A stretch of 8,402 nt of DNA from Coriobacteriales bacterium (GTDB lineage: Bacteria; Actinomycetota; Coriobacteriia; Coriobacteriales; UBA8131): assembly GCA_031290695.1 (NCBI GenBank), contig JAITNB010000103.1:1-8402 (forward strand), in the 5' to 3' direction. Shown one piece after another: positions 1 to 5,918 of this stretch; the stretch's first letter is position 1; every line of letters begins with the position of its first letter. The notes under the pieces were generated by a model. It worked only from the letters and a program-made list of their open reading frames with translations, was not told where the DNA came from and did no database searches. The position numbers and the translations under genes are program-made.

Positions 1-136
1 TGAGTGCGACTGCCAGCAGCAACGCCAGTGTTGTATTGAGGAGTTTGAGCGCGAAAGGGGTGCGCTGCCCGCCCGCTGTCATTCTTGACACTGAGTGTTC
101 TGCAAGAACCTTCGCCCGGGTGTTTGTGCGGGCCAT
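1..136 (-). CDS. N-terminal fragment of a membrane-anchored or secreted protein (runs off the left edge)
   Basis: Only the first 45 codons lie inside the window, reading from an ATG at 134-136. The frame begins MARTNTRAKVLAEHSVSR, continues with a basic polar stretch, and then has a hydrophobic run (about residues 34-45, NTTLALLLAVAL) that is still open at the edge. This is the pattern of a signal anchor or uncleaved signal peptide with an N-in cytoplasmic segment. The start was chosen because a strong Shine-Dalgarno-like AGAGGGGGA (minus strand, 144-152) lies 7 nt upstream. A second in-frame ATG at 80-82 (residue 19) has no comparable site. The gene has its own upstream region and a probable promoter at 282-311, so it is likely transcribed separately from pgi. 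Function cannot be given from 45 residues. That this is a true coding start is fairly likely; everything beyond membrane targeting is unknown. Confidence 0.6.
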   Translation of the reverse strand, partial: MARTNTRAKVLAEHSVSRMTAGGQRTPFALKLLNTTLALLLAVAL

Positions 137-143
137 ATTATGA

Positions 144-152
144 TCCCCCTCT
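144..152 (-). promoter_or_regulatory. Ribosome binding site of the left-edge gene
   Basis: AGAGGGGGA on the minus strand ends 7 nt before the ATG at 136. It decides between the two possible in-frame starts of the left-edge gene (136 versus 82) in favour of the longer form. Confidence 0.55.
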
Positions 153-281
153 TACCGTGCTGCGGTTGGTTGCCGCGCGTGTTTGCCTGATGGTACGTGC
201 GGTGCGGTCGTACGCGGTACAGACGCTTGTGGACCGTAGTGCTTACGTACCCTCAAGTGACCCTGCTTGAGTCTTTTGTCA

Positions 282-311
282 ATTGTAACGCCGCGATATT
301 GCCAATGTGAA
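282..311 (-). promoter_or_regulatory. Probable sigma-70 promoter for the left-edge gene
   Basis: On the minus strand TTCACA (306-311) and TACAAT (282-287) are separated by 18 nt, each one base from consensus. Transcription would begin near 275, leaving a leader of about 139 nt before the ATG at 136. A perfect TTGACA also occurs at 277-282 but has no good -10 at normal spacing. Confidence 0.45.
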
Positions 312-446
312 CGTCAGTTTGCCGGTAGCCAAAAGGTTCATAAAACGCACATATTCGAAGGTTTAAGACAGGGTTTGCATTGTTCCGGTCTGGCTTCTGC
401 CACACAAGTACTGCGATTGGAGCGATTCTGCTGGGTTGGTTGCCGA

Positions 447-470
447 TTAAAAGTCCTGCTGATGGAGCAG
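447..470 (-). terminator. Weak candidate terminator after pgi
   Basis: Six nucleotides after the pgi stop the minus strand has CTGCT-CCATC-AGCAG (456-470), a 5-bp stem with a 5-nt loop, followed after GGA-like bases by CTTTTAAT (447-453). The position is right for the end of the ribosomal operon, but stem and U-tract are both short, so termination here is uncertain. Confidence 0.3.
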
Positions 471-475
471 TGAGA

Positions 476-2203
476 TTACTCTGCAGGGCGTTTGACGGCG
501 CTTACGGCGGCGCAGAGGCGGTCGGCGAAGCGGGAGAGGGTCTCGGAGTCGTTGCCGGCGAGATGGATGTGCAGGGCGCGCCGGTCGCGGGACGCGAGCG
601 CGGTAAAGTCGCCCTGTGCCTGGATGGCTGCCAGGCCGCCCAGCGTGAAGTCCTCGCCAGGGATGGCGATGTCGTTGTCCTCGTCTGCGCTGATGAACAG
701 GAACACCCCGGTGTTAGGGCCTCCTTTGTGGAGCTGCCCTGTGGAGTGCAGGTAGCGGGGCCCGATCTCAAGGCAGGACGCGACGCCAAGGCGGCTTGCC
801 ACGCGGTTGCGCATACGCTCAAGCGCCTCACGGCGCCCATAGCCCCTGAACGGGAGAAACGCATTGAGGGAGAAGTAGTCGCCAGTGCGCAGCGAACCCA
901 GCAGCATACGCAGGGCATGGTCGACAGAGACGGGGGTGTCAAGCTCGGTCTCTTTGAGAAGGGCATTGCTCATGCGTAGCGTGCGGATGTAGTCGGAGGA
1001 GTCGAGGGGAACCGTGGCAAAGTCGCTGGCCTCTTTAAGCCCGTCCTTGCTGGCAAGGAGGGTCTTTACCAGCTCTTTGGTGATTTCTACGTCGGGTTGG
1101 TCAAAGGGGTTTACTTCGAGGAGAATCCCAAGGAAGGCGATGGCGTATTCCCAAACGACAAAGCGGGCGAAGACCTCTTTGGGGGTATTGAGGGTGTAGT
1201 GGCAGACGGGGATGGTGGGGTCGAAGTTGGCGATGGACTCGGCGAAGCCCTCGGGGTGGCCCACCTCGTAGGTGATGGCGGTGCGGTCGGCGCGCGGGGT
1301 GCTGAGGATGCTGGCATCGACCTCGACATTGGGGAGGATGCCCTTGCCGTCCTTGCCCAGCGACTCGGCGACCAGCTGCTCGACCCACAGGCCAAAGACC
1401 TGGCCGGAGGGCGGGATGACGAGCGAGAACTTGTCGCGCCCCGTGAGGTAGCCCTCGTGGAGAAAGCAAGCCAGCTTGAGCGCCGGGTTGTCGCGGTCGT
1501 CGCGCACACAGGCGCGCTCGGCATCGGCGGCGAAGGCGACGGCCTCCTCAAGGTCGATGCCCACAAGCGCGGCGGGCAGCAGCGTGAACACGCTGAGAGC
1601 CGAGAAGCGGCCGCCCACGTCAACGGGGCTGTTGAGCACCGTGCGGTAGTTCTTGTCACGGGCAAGCTGCTCGAGGCCGCTGCCTGGGTCGGTGATGGCG
1701 ACGAAGCGCCTGGCTGCGCCGACGGTACCCAAGTGCGCGCTCACGTAGCGCCATGCCACGCGTTCAAGCATGAGGGGCTCGACGGTGCCGCCCGACTTGC
1801 TCGACACGATATAGAGCGTGCGTGCGGGGTCGGATGAGCCCAGGATGTGGTTGACAAACACCGGCGACAGCGAGTCCATCGTGCGAAACGCCACGTCGTT
1901 ATGCGTGAGCTCGTGCAATTTGGTGACGGTCATGGACGCCTGCGACGAGCCGCCTTGCCCGATGAGCACAACGGCCTCAAGGCCCTCCGCACGAATGGCG
2001 GCGGCAAGGCTTGTTATGTCGCTCAAGGGAAGGGGCGGCCGAGTGCTCAGGCTCGTCCAGCCCAAGTAGCGCGCCGCGTACTCCTGCTCCTGGGGCGAGG
2101 TGGAGAAGAGCGTGGCATCCTTTGCCGCAAGGCGCGACGCTGCCTTGAGCGCCAGAAGGCGTTCAAGGCACGCGCAATAAACAGTATCGGATTGCTTGAC
2201 CAT
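476..2203 (-). CDS. pgi: Glucose-6-phosphate isomerase, Tal-Pgi type
   Basis: This enzyme interconverts glucose 6-phosphate and fructose 6-phosphate in the cytoplasm, at the entry of glycolysis and gluconeogenesis. The 575 residues show the two sugar-isomerase (SIS) lobes. GQGGSS at 82-87 and SSKSGGT at 134-140 correspond to the phosphate-binding loops. GGRFSALS at 197-204 matches the classical PGI signature, QLVAESLGKDGKG lies at 276-288, and NPFDQPDVE at 365-373 is typical of the family. The C-terminal SIS part carries RYLHSTGQLHKGG at 483-495, with a histidine in the expected active-site region. The arrangement resembles the isomerase half of fused transaldolase/glucose-6-phosphate isomerase proteins more than E. 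coli Pgi, yet no transaldolase domain precedes it. The ATG follows GGCGGGA at 5-nt spacing. It lies 38 nt after rplQ on the same strand with no terminator between them, so it is probably the last gene of the operon. Confidence 0.93.
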   Translation of the reverse strand: MVKQSDTVYCACLERLLALKAASRLAAKDATLFSTSPQEQEYAARYLGWTSLSTRPPLPLSDITSLAAAIRAEGLEAVVLIGQGGSSQASMTVTKLHELTHNDVAFRTMDSLSPVFVNHILGSSDPARTLYIVSSKSGGTVEPLMLERVAWRYVSAHLGTVGAARRFVAITDPGSGLEQLARDKNYRTVLNSPVDVGGRFSALSVFTLLPAALVGIDLEEAVAFAADAERACVRDDRDNPALKLACFLHEGYLTGRDKFSLVIPPSGQVFGLWVEQLVAESLGKDGKGILPNVEVDASILSTPRADRTAITYEVGHPEGFAESIANFDPTIPVCHYTLNTPKEVFARFVVWEYAIAFLGILLEVNPFDQPDVEITKELVKTLLASKDGLKEASDFATVPLDSSDYIRTLRMSNALLKETELDTPVSVDHALRMLLGSLRTGDYFSLNAFLPFRGYGRREALERMRNRVASRLGVASCLEIGPRYLHSTGQLHKGGPNTGVFLFISADEDNDIAIPGEDFTLGGLAAIQAQGDFTALASRDRRALHIHLAGNDSETLSRFADRLCAAVSAVKRPAE

Positions 2204-2241
2204 AACAGTCCCGCCTGTTGTTGTGCCAGCAGGGCAGCGGA

Positions 2242-2400
2242 TTACTCCGCTGGGGCCTCGTCCTCGGCGGGAGCATCCTCAGCGGGCGCGTCCTCGGCTG
2301 CTGGTTCCTCAGCGGGAGCATCTGCAACCGGAGCGTCCTCGGCTGCATCCGCATCGGCGGCGTCCTCCACGACCGACTCGGCCTCAAGGGGCTCGACGTC
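2242..2400 (-). repeat. Low-complexity repeats encoding the acidic L17 tail
   Basis: The segment is made of degenerate 12-18 base words coding EDAPAED, APAEEP and DAPVAD. The longest near-identity is the EDAPAEDAPAED series at residues 213-224. Such tracts can slip during replication, so tail length may vary between strains. Confidence 0.6.
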
Positions 2401-2931
2401 GATAACCGCAGGGGCCTCGTCCTCGGAGGCCTCGCCGTCAAGGGCGAGCTCCTCCTCGGCAACAGCCTCGTCCTTGTCCGCAGGTTTTTCGTCTTTTGCG
2501 GGCTTCTTGGGCTTCTTTGCTGCGGCCTTGGCGGCAGGGGCAGGGGCGTCTTTGGCGGCCTTCTTGGCCACCGGCTCCTGTACAAGCTCCATGATGACGA
2601 TGGTGGCGGTGTCGCCGCGGCGCTTGCCGAGCTTGAGGATGCGGGTGTAACCGCCGGGGCGGTCCCGAAACAGGCCCTGGCCAACCTTTGTGAATATCTC
2701 GGCTACGAGGTCCTTGTCGCCCAGTTTGGCGATGGCAAGGCGACGCGAATGCACATCGCCGCGCTTAGCCCACGTGATCACACGGTCGACGTCGCCACGT
2801 ATCTCCTTGGCGCGTTCGAGGGTCGTCTTGATACGGTCGCTCTTGAAGAGGTTGACGACCAGGTTCTTCTTGATGGCCTTGGTATGGCTCGCGCTCGTGC
2901 CGAGCTTGCGGCCCTTCTTATAGTGTCTCAT
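2242..2931 (-). CDS. rplQ: 50S ribosomal protein L17 with a long charged C-terminal tail
   Basis: L17 is a large-subunit protein near the peptide-exit region of the ribosome. Residues 1-118 are the complete conserved core: MRHYKKGRKLG at the start, SDRIKTTLERAKEIR at 31-45, RPGGYTRILKLGKRRGD at 91-107 and a closing VIMELV. Usual bacterial L17 is about 115-130 residues, but this one has 229. The extra 109 residues are low-complexity and in two parts: a Lys/Ala/Pro stretch (about 121-153), then a strongly acidic Ala/Glu/Asp/Pro stretch (about 154-229) ending in repeated PAED/APAE units. Shorter tails of this composition are known in actinobacterial L17, so this is an extreme form rather than a different protein. 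The ATG has AAGGG 9 nt upstream and lies 16 nt after rpoA. The tail is probably disordered; its role is unknown. Confidence 0.97.
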   Translation of the reverse strand: MRHYKKGRKLGTSASHTKAIKKNLVVNLFKSDRIKTTLERAKEIRGDVDRVITWAKRGDVHSRRLAIAKLGDKDLVAEIFTKVGQGLFRDRPGGYTRILKLGKRRGDTATIVIMELVQEPVAKKAAKDAPAPAAKAAAKKPKKPAKDEKPADKDEAVAEEELALDGEASEDEAPAVIDVEPLEAESVVEDAADADAAEDAPVADAPAEEPAAEDAPAEDAPAEDEAPAE

Positions 2932-2947
2932 TTTGCATAACCCTTTT

Positions 2948-3889
2948 CTACGGCTTCAGGCCAAGTTCCATCGACTGGAGCTTGTCTTTGACTTCCTCGA
3001 TCGACTTGGCGCCAAAGTTGCGGATGTTGAGCAGGTCGTTCTCGCTAAACTCGACCAACTGGCGCACGCTGTGGATGCCCGCGCGCTTGAGGCAGTTATA
3101 CGAGCGCACGCTGAGGTCGAGGTCCTCGACCTGTTTCTCAAGCTCGGTGTTCTTGCCGGGGCCCTCGGGTGCGAAGATGCTGGGGGCGTCTGAGACGACC
3201 TCCTCGTCACTCAGCACGAGGAAGGCGTCCATATGCTGCATGATGATGTTGGCGGCATGTACGATAGCGTCGGAGGGGCCGACGGACCCGTTGGTCTCGA
3301 CCTCGAGCACGAGCTTGTCGTAGTCGGTGCGTTGGCCCACGCGGGTGTCGGTGACATCCATCGTGCAGCGGCGCACGGGCGAGAAGAGCGAGTCGACATG
3401 GACGATGCCAATGGGGTCGTCGGGGCGCTTGTTGTGCTCAGCGCTAATGTAGCCGCGGCCCACGCCGATGCGGATGCTCATCTCGAGCCTACCGCCCTCG
3501 GCCAGCGTGGCAATCACGTGGTCGGGGTTGACGAGCGTGAACTCAGAAGGCACGCTCACATCGGCACCGGTAACAACGGCGGGGCCCACGGCGCTGATGG
3601 TGGCCGTTGCCTCGTCGCCTGTTCCCAGCGCGCCAAAGACGAGGCCCTTGACGTTGAGCACGATGTCGGTGACGTCCTCGATGATGCCCTCGGCGGTCGA
3701 GAACTCATGTTGGACGCCCTCTATCATGATGGCGGTCGCCGCCGCGCCGTCCAGTGAGGACAGCAGCACACGGCGCATACTGTTGCCGAGCGTCTGGCCA
3801 TAGCCACGCTCAAGCGGTTCGACGATGAAACGAGCGAGCGTGTCGTTGACGGGCTCGACCGTAACCTGTGGTCTTTTGAACTCTGTCAT
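2948..3889 (-). CDS. rpoA: DNA-directed RNA polymerase subunit alpha
   Basis: The alpha subunit dimerises to start assembly of RNA polymerase, and its C-terminal domain contacts UP elements and activators. The 313-residue protein has the usual length. The N-terminal domain carries ERGYGQTLGNSMRRVLLSSL at 27-46, the dimerisation and beta-contact helix. After a linker (about 230-250) comes the C-terminal helix-hairpin-helix domain, with LSVRSYNCLKRAGI at 259-272 and NFGAKSIEEVKDKL at 291-304. Arg262 occupies the place of the E. coli UP-element-binding Arg265. The start is supported by the best Shine-Dalgarno of the operon, AAAAGGAGA (3897-3905), 7 nt before the ATG. It lies 42 nt after rpsD and 16 nt before rplQ, the standard order. 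No defect is visible. Confidence 0.98.
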   Translation of the reverse strand: MTEFKRPQVTVEPVNDTLARFIVEPLERGYGQTLGNSMRRVLLSSLDGAAATAIMIEGVQHEFSTAEGIIEDVTDIVLNVKGLVFGALGTGDEATATISAVGPAVVTGADVSVPSEFTLVNPDHVIATLAEGGRLEMSIRIGVGRGYISAEHNKRPDDPIGIVHVDSLFSPVRRCTMDVTDTRVGQRTDYDKLVLEVETNGSVGPSDAIVHAANIIMQHMDAFLVLSDEEVVSDAPSIFAPEGPGKNTELEKQVEDLDLSVRSYNCLKRAGIHSVRQLVEFSENDLLNIRNFGAKSIEEVKDKLQSMELGLKP

Positions 3890-3896
3890 CGATGAA

Positions 3897-3905
3897 TCTC
3901 CTTTT
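3897..3905 (-). promoter_or_regulatory. Strong ribosome binding site of rpoA
   Basis: AAAAGGAGA on the minus strand lies 7 nt before the rpoA ATG. It is close to the anti-Shine-Dalgarno consensus and stronger than those of the other genes in the block. Confidence 0.65.
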
Positions 3906-3931
3906 ACGGTAAAGAATGCGGTTCGCGTAGA

Positions 3932-4558
3932 TTACTTCGAGTAGAGCTCGACGATGAGCTGCTCACGGATTTCAAGGTCGATCTGGTCGCGTGCCGGCAA
4001 TGCCAATACGGATCCCTGCAGCTTCTCGATGTCAACTTCAAGCCACTGGGGTACCTCGGTGCGCTCATTGGAGATAAGCGCGGTCTTGATAACGAGGAGG
4101 TCCTTCGCCTTGGGCGACACCGCCACCAGGTCTCCCGCCCTCACACGAAACGAGGGGATGGTGACACGGCGGCCGTTCACGGTGATGTGGCAGTGACGCA
4201 CCTGCTGACGGGCCTCGTCGCGTGACTTGGCAAAGCCCAAGCGGTACACGACGTTATCAAGACGTGACTCGAGGATGCGCAGAAGGTTCTCGCCGGTGAC
4301 GCCCTGCTGGCGGTTGGCGATCTCATAGTAGCCGCGGAACTGCTTCTCAAGCAGCCCGTAGATACGCTTGGTCTTCTGCTTCTCGCGCAGCTGGAGCCGA
4401 TACTCGCTCTCCTTCACGCGCTTCTGGCCGGCCTCGCCCGGCGGGTAGGGCCTGCGTGACACCGCGCACTTATCGGTGTAGCAGCGGTCGCCCTTCAAAA
4501 AAAGCTTGTTTCCTTCACGGCGGCAGAGTCTGCAGTCTGCGCCTGTATATCGTGCCAT
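3932..4558 (-). CDS. rpsD: 30S ribosomal protein S4, zinc-finger (C+) form
   Basis: S4 nucleates assembly of the 30S body by binding 16S rRNA, and in many bacteria it represses its own operon. The 208-residue product begins [16 protein letters not shown]. It has four cysteines at 9, 12, 26 and 31, the spacing of the zinc-binding S4 known from Thermus; many other bacteria have lost these residues. The S4 RNA-binding domain follows at about 96-160 ([12 protein letters not shown], then HITVNGRRV), and the protein ends LIVELYSK. An upstream in-frame TTG at 4576 would add six residues, but it overlaps the Shine-Dalgarno GAAGGGA (4568-4574). The ATG at 4558, 9 nt after that site and matching the family start, is preferred. 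The 72-nt gap from rpsK is the widest inside the block and is AT-rich. Confidence 0.97.
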   Translation of the reverse strand: MARYTGADCRLCRREGNKLFLKGDRCYTDKCAVSRRPYPPGEAGQKRVKESEYRLQLREKQKTKRIYGLLEKQFRGYYEIANRQQGVTGENLLRILESRLDNVVYRLGFAKSRDEARQQVRHCHITVNGRRVTIPSFRVRAGDLVAVSPKAKDLLVIKTALISNERTEVPQWLEVDIEKLQGSVLALPARDQIDLEIREQLIVELYSK

Positions 4559-4567
4559 AACGATGTA

Positions 4568-4574
4568 TCCCTTC
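4568..4574 (-). promoter_or_regulatory. Ribosome binding site that sets the rpsD start
   Basis: GAAGGGA on the minus strand lies 9 nt before the ATG at 4558 and overlaps the alternative TTG start at 4576, which argues against the longer S4. Confidence 0.55.
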
Positions 4575-4630
4575 AAATAAATGCTAATGTAATCAGCAAA
4601 ATAAAGGCGTGTACGTGTGCGCGGCCCGTG

Positions 4631-5029
4631 TTAGACGCGGCGGCGCTTGCGTTGCCGCACCCCGTTGTGCGGGATGGGCGTGCAGTCCTGGATGCTCGCG
4701 ATCTCCAACCCGGCCGCCTGCAGCGAACGGATAGCCGTCTCGCGGCCGCTTCCCGGCCCCTTGACAAAGACCGTCACCTTGCGCAGCCCATGTTCCTGGG
4801 CGATCTTCGCAGCGGCCTCGGCGGCCATCTGCGCGGCGAAGGGGGTTGACTTGCGCGAGCCTTTGAACCCCACCGTGCCGGCGCTCTGCCAGGTGATGAC
4901 ATTGCCCTGCGGGTCGGTGAGGGTCACGATCGTGTTGTTGAACGTGGATTTGATGTGCGCCTGTCCTACCGCGATGTTCTTGCGCTCCGAGCGCTTGATT
5001 CGCGTACGCACCTGTTTCTTGGCTGCCAT
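4631..5029 (-). CDS. rpsK: 30S ribosomal protein S11
   Basis: S11 lies on the 30S platform and helps shape the mRNA exit site. The 132-residue protein has normal length and all expected landmarks: a basic N-terminus, [18 protein letters not shown] at 22-39, [19 protein letters not shown] at 49-67, [13 protein letters not shown] at 91-103, and the C-terminal [15 protein letters not shown]. Its ATG shares one base with the stop codon of rpsM (TAATG, 5027-5031), so the two genes are probably translationally coupled. No odd feature is seen. Confidence 0.98.
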   Translation of the reverse strand: MAAKKQVRTRIKRSERKNIAVGQAHIKSTFNNTIVTLTDPQGNVITWQSAGTVGFKGSRKSTPFAAQMAAEAAAKIAQEHGLRKVTVFVKGPGSGRETAIRSLQAAGLEIASIQDCTPIPHNGVRQRKRRRV

Positions 5030-5397
5030 TACTTCTTCTTCCCTCCGATCTGCTTACGGGGACCCTTGCGGGTACGCGCATTGGTGTGCGTGCGCTGCCC
5101 ACGTACCGGGAGGCCCTTGCGATGACGCAGGCCACGGTAGCAGCCGATCTCCATAAGACGCTTGATGTTCTGCGACACTTCGCGACGCAGATCACCTTCG
5201 ATCTTGAGGTTCTTGTCGATGTATTCACGAAGACGGACCGTTTCTTCTTCTGTGAGGTCCTTGACGCGGGTGTCCGGGTTTACCCCGGTTTCTGTGAGGA
5301 TCTTGGTAGCGGTGGTGAGGCCGATACCGTAAATATAGGTCAACCCTATCTCGACGCGCTTCTCACGCGGAAGGTCGACACCGGCAATACGGGCCAA
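5029..5397 (-). CDS. rpsM: 30S ribosomal protein S13 (TTG start)
   Basis: S13 sits in the 30S head, contacts the P-site tRNA and forms bridges to the 50S subunit. The 122-residue product starts [15 protein letters not shown], has the helix-two-turn-helix region [13 protein letters not shown] at 22-34, and contains [20 protein letters not shown] at 85-104 before a Lys/Arg-rich tail. The initiation codon is TTG (5395-5397). It is forced by family alignment, because the protein begins exactly there, and an AAGGAG at 5405-5410 is 7 nt upstream. The gene begins 15 nt after rpmJ and overlaps rpsK by one base. The rare start codon may lower expression or tune coupling; that is inference. Confidence 0.97.
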   Translation of the reverse strand: MARIAGVDLPREKRVEIGLTYIYGIGLTTATKILTETGVNPDTRVKDLTEEETVRLREYIDKNLKIEGDLRREVSQNIKRLMEIGCYRGLRHRKGLPVRGQRTHTNARTRKGPRKQIGGKKK

Positions 5398-5404
5398 ATC
5401 TGTG

Positions 5405-5410
5405 CTCCTT
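5405..5410 (-). promoter_or_regulatory. Ribosome binding site of rpsM, serving a TTG start
   Basis: AAGGAG on the minus strand ends 7 nt before the TTG at 5397. Ideal spacing and sequence support initiation at this non-ATG codon. Confidence 0.6.
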
Positions 5411-5412
5411 CC

Positions 5413-5526
5413 TTAGCCCTGACGCTGTTTATGGCGCGGGTTCTCGCAAATCACGAGCACACGGCCGTGGCGTCGGATGATCTTACATTTGTCACACATC
5501 TTCTTGACCGAAGGACGTACCTTCAT
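5413..5526 (-). CDS. rpmJ: 50S ribosomal protein L36, zinc-binding form
   Basis: The gene was found by reading the gap between infA and rpsM. Its 37 codons encode [20 protein letters not shown] followed by [17 protein letters not shown]. This is the whole of L36, the smallest large-subunit protein, which helps fold 23S rRNA. Cys11, Cys14, Cys27 and His32 form the CxxC...CxxxxH zinc-binding set, so this is the C+ paralogue. The ATG has GAAGGGA 8 nt upstream. It lies 67 nt after infA and 15 nt before rpsM, the standard position in bacterial ribosomal operons. Identification is secure despite the size. Confidence 0.96.
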   Translation of the reverse strand: MKVRPSVKKMCDKCKIIRRHGRVLVICENPRHKQRQG

Positions 5527-5593
5527 GATTCTGTTCCCTTCAGTTCCATTACTAAGAACTCTATCTACACGCCGCAGCCGCAGGCGTTTGTTT

Positions 5594-5812
5594 TCACTTG
5601 TATCGGTAGGTGATGCGGCCGCGGTTGAGGTCGTACGGGGAGAGTTCCACCGTCACCTTATCGCCGGGAAGTATGCGGATGTAGTGCATACGCATCTTGC
5701 CGGAGATATGCGCGAGCACCACATGTCCGTTCTCCAATTCGACTTTGAACATCGCGTTGGGCAGAGGCTCAACAACGATACCTTCAAGTTCGATTGCATC
5801 TTCTTTACCCAA
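5594..5812 (-). CDS. infA: Translation initiation factor IF-1 (TTG start)
   Basis: IF-1 is an OB-fold protein that covers the 30S A site during initiation. The 72 residues match the family along their whole length: [40 protein letters not shown] and RGRITYRYK, with the conserved [16 protein letters not shown] at 38-53. The first codon is TTG (5810-5812). The frame is closed by an in-frame stop three codons upstream and no ATG exists there, so TTG is the only conventional choice. AGGAAG (5822-5827) lies 9 nt upstream. infA is the first gene of the block. It is separated by 106 nt from the zinc-ribbon gene rather than following map, and it has a putative promoter with an inverted repeat in the gap. 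Confidence 0.96.
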   Translation of the reverse strand: MGKEDAIELEGIVVEPLPNAMFKVELENGHVVLAHISGKMRMHYIRILPGDKVTVELSPYDLNRGRITYRYK

Positions 5813-5821
5813 ATAACACTA

Positions 5822-5827
5822 CTTCCT
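5822..5827 (-). promoter_or_regulatory. Ribosome binding site of infA, serving a TTG start
   Basis: AGGAAG on the minus strand ends 9 nt before the TTG at 5812. It supports the non-ATG start of IF-1. Confidence 0.5.
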
Positions 5828-5855
5828 GTTTGGTGGCAAAAACCGACAGCGCTCC

Positions 5856-5885
5856 ATGATAACGCAAACCTTGCGTTATAAACAA
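5856..5885 (-). promoter_or_regulatory. Candidate infA-operon promoter containing a perfect inverted repeat
   Basis: On the minus strand TTGTTT (5880-5885) and TATCAT (5856-5861) are 18 nt apart. The -10 is one base from consensus and the -35 is weak. Start would be near 5849, about 37 nt before infA. A perfect 9-bp dyad, arms ATAACGCAA and TTGCGTTAT with a 3-nt centre (5859-5879), fills the spacer. This could be an operator, or a leader or terminator hairpin of the upstream gene. No U-tract follows it, which argues against a simple intrinsic terminator. Confidence 0.4.
5859..5879. repeat. Perfect 9-bp inverted repeat upstream of infA
   Basis: Arms 5859-5867 and 5871-5879 are exact reverse complements around ACC. 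A second, shorter pairing on the same strand, CCTTG/CAAGG (5883-5887 with 5869-5873 on the minus strand), uses part of the same bases, so the two hairpins exclude each other if transcribed. Confidence 0.75.
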
Positions 5886-5918
5886 GGGATTTATCGGTCG
5901 TTTTGCTGTTTTTATCTC

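Larger units (their letters stand above)
137..475. other. Gene-free intergenic stretch between pgi and the left-edge gene
   Basis: These 339 bases contain no reading frame with a credible ribosome binding site on either strand. Two small plus-strand frames (85-270 and 267-473) and a 20-codon minus-strand frame near 280-342 lack Shine-Dalgarno sequences and recognisable protein character. What can be seen is a weak hairpin just after pgi (447-470), a sigma-70-like promoter pointing left (282-311), and about 140 nt of presumed leader before the left-edge gene. The 12-base sequence GGTTGGTTGCCG occurs twice, at 164-175 and 434-445. The leader segment 190-250 is rich in GTAC-containing words but forms no convincing riboswitch that I recognise. 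Confidence 0.6.

Noticed and set aside
85..473. Two plus-strand frames in the left intergenic region
   Set aside because: They lack Shine-Dalgarno sequences and recognisable protein character, overlap each other and the left-edge minus-strand gene, and are ordinary chance lengths.
2204..2241. Possible terminator between rplQ and pgi
   Set aside because: An imperfect stem (CCTGCTG with CAACAGG) can be drawn, but it has a mismatch and no U-tract follows, so it is not a credible intrinsic terminator.
1097..2650. Long plus-strand open frames opposite pgi and rplQ (246 and 267 codons)
   Set aside because: They mirror the GC-rich third-position pattern of the real minus-strand genes, have low-complexity Ala/Gly/Ser translations, no ribosome binding sites and no family resemblance. 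The minus-strand products match known families over their full length.
3233..3757. Plus-strand frame of 174 codons opposite rpoA
   Set aside because: It is antisense to conserved rpoA codons, and the Gly/Asp/His-rich translation is typical of a shadow frame.
4559..4630. Internal promoter in the rpsK-rpsD gap
   Set aside because: The gap is AT-rich but I could not find a -35/-10 pair with normal spacing that stands out from background.
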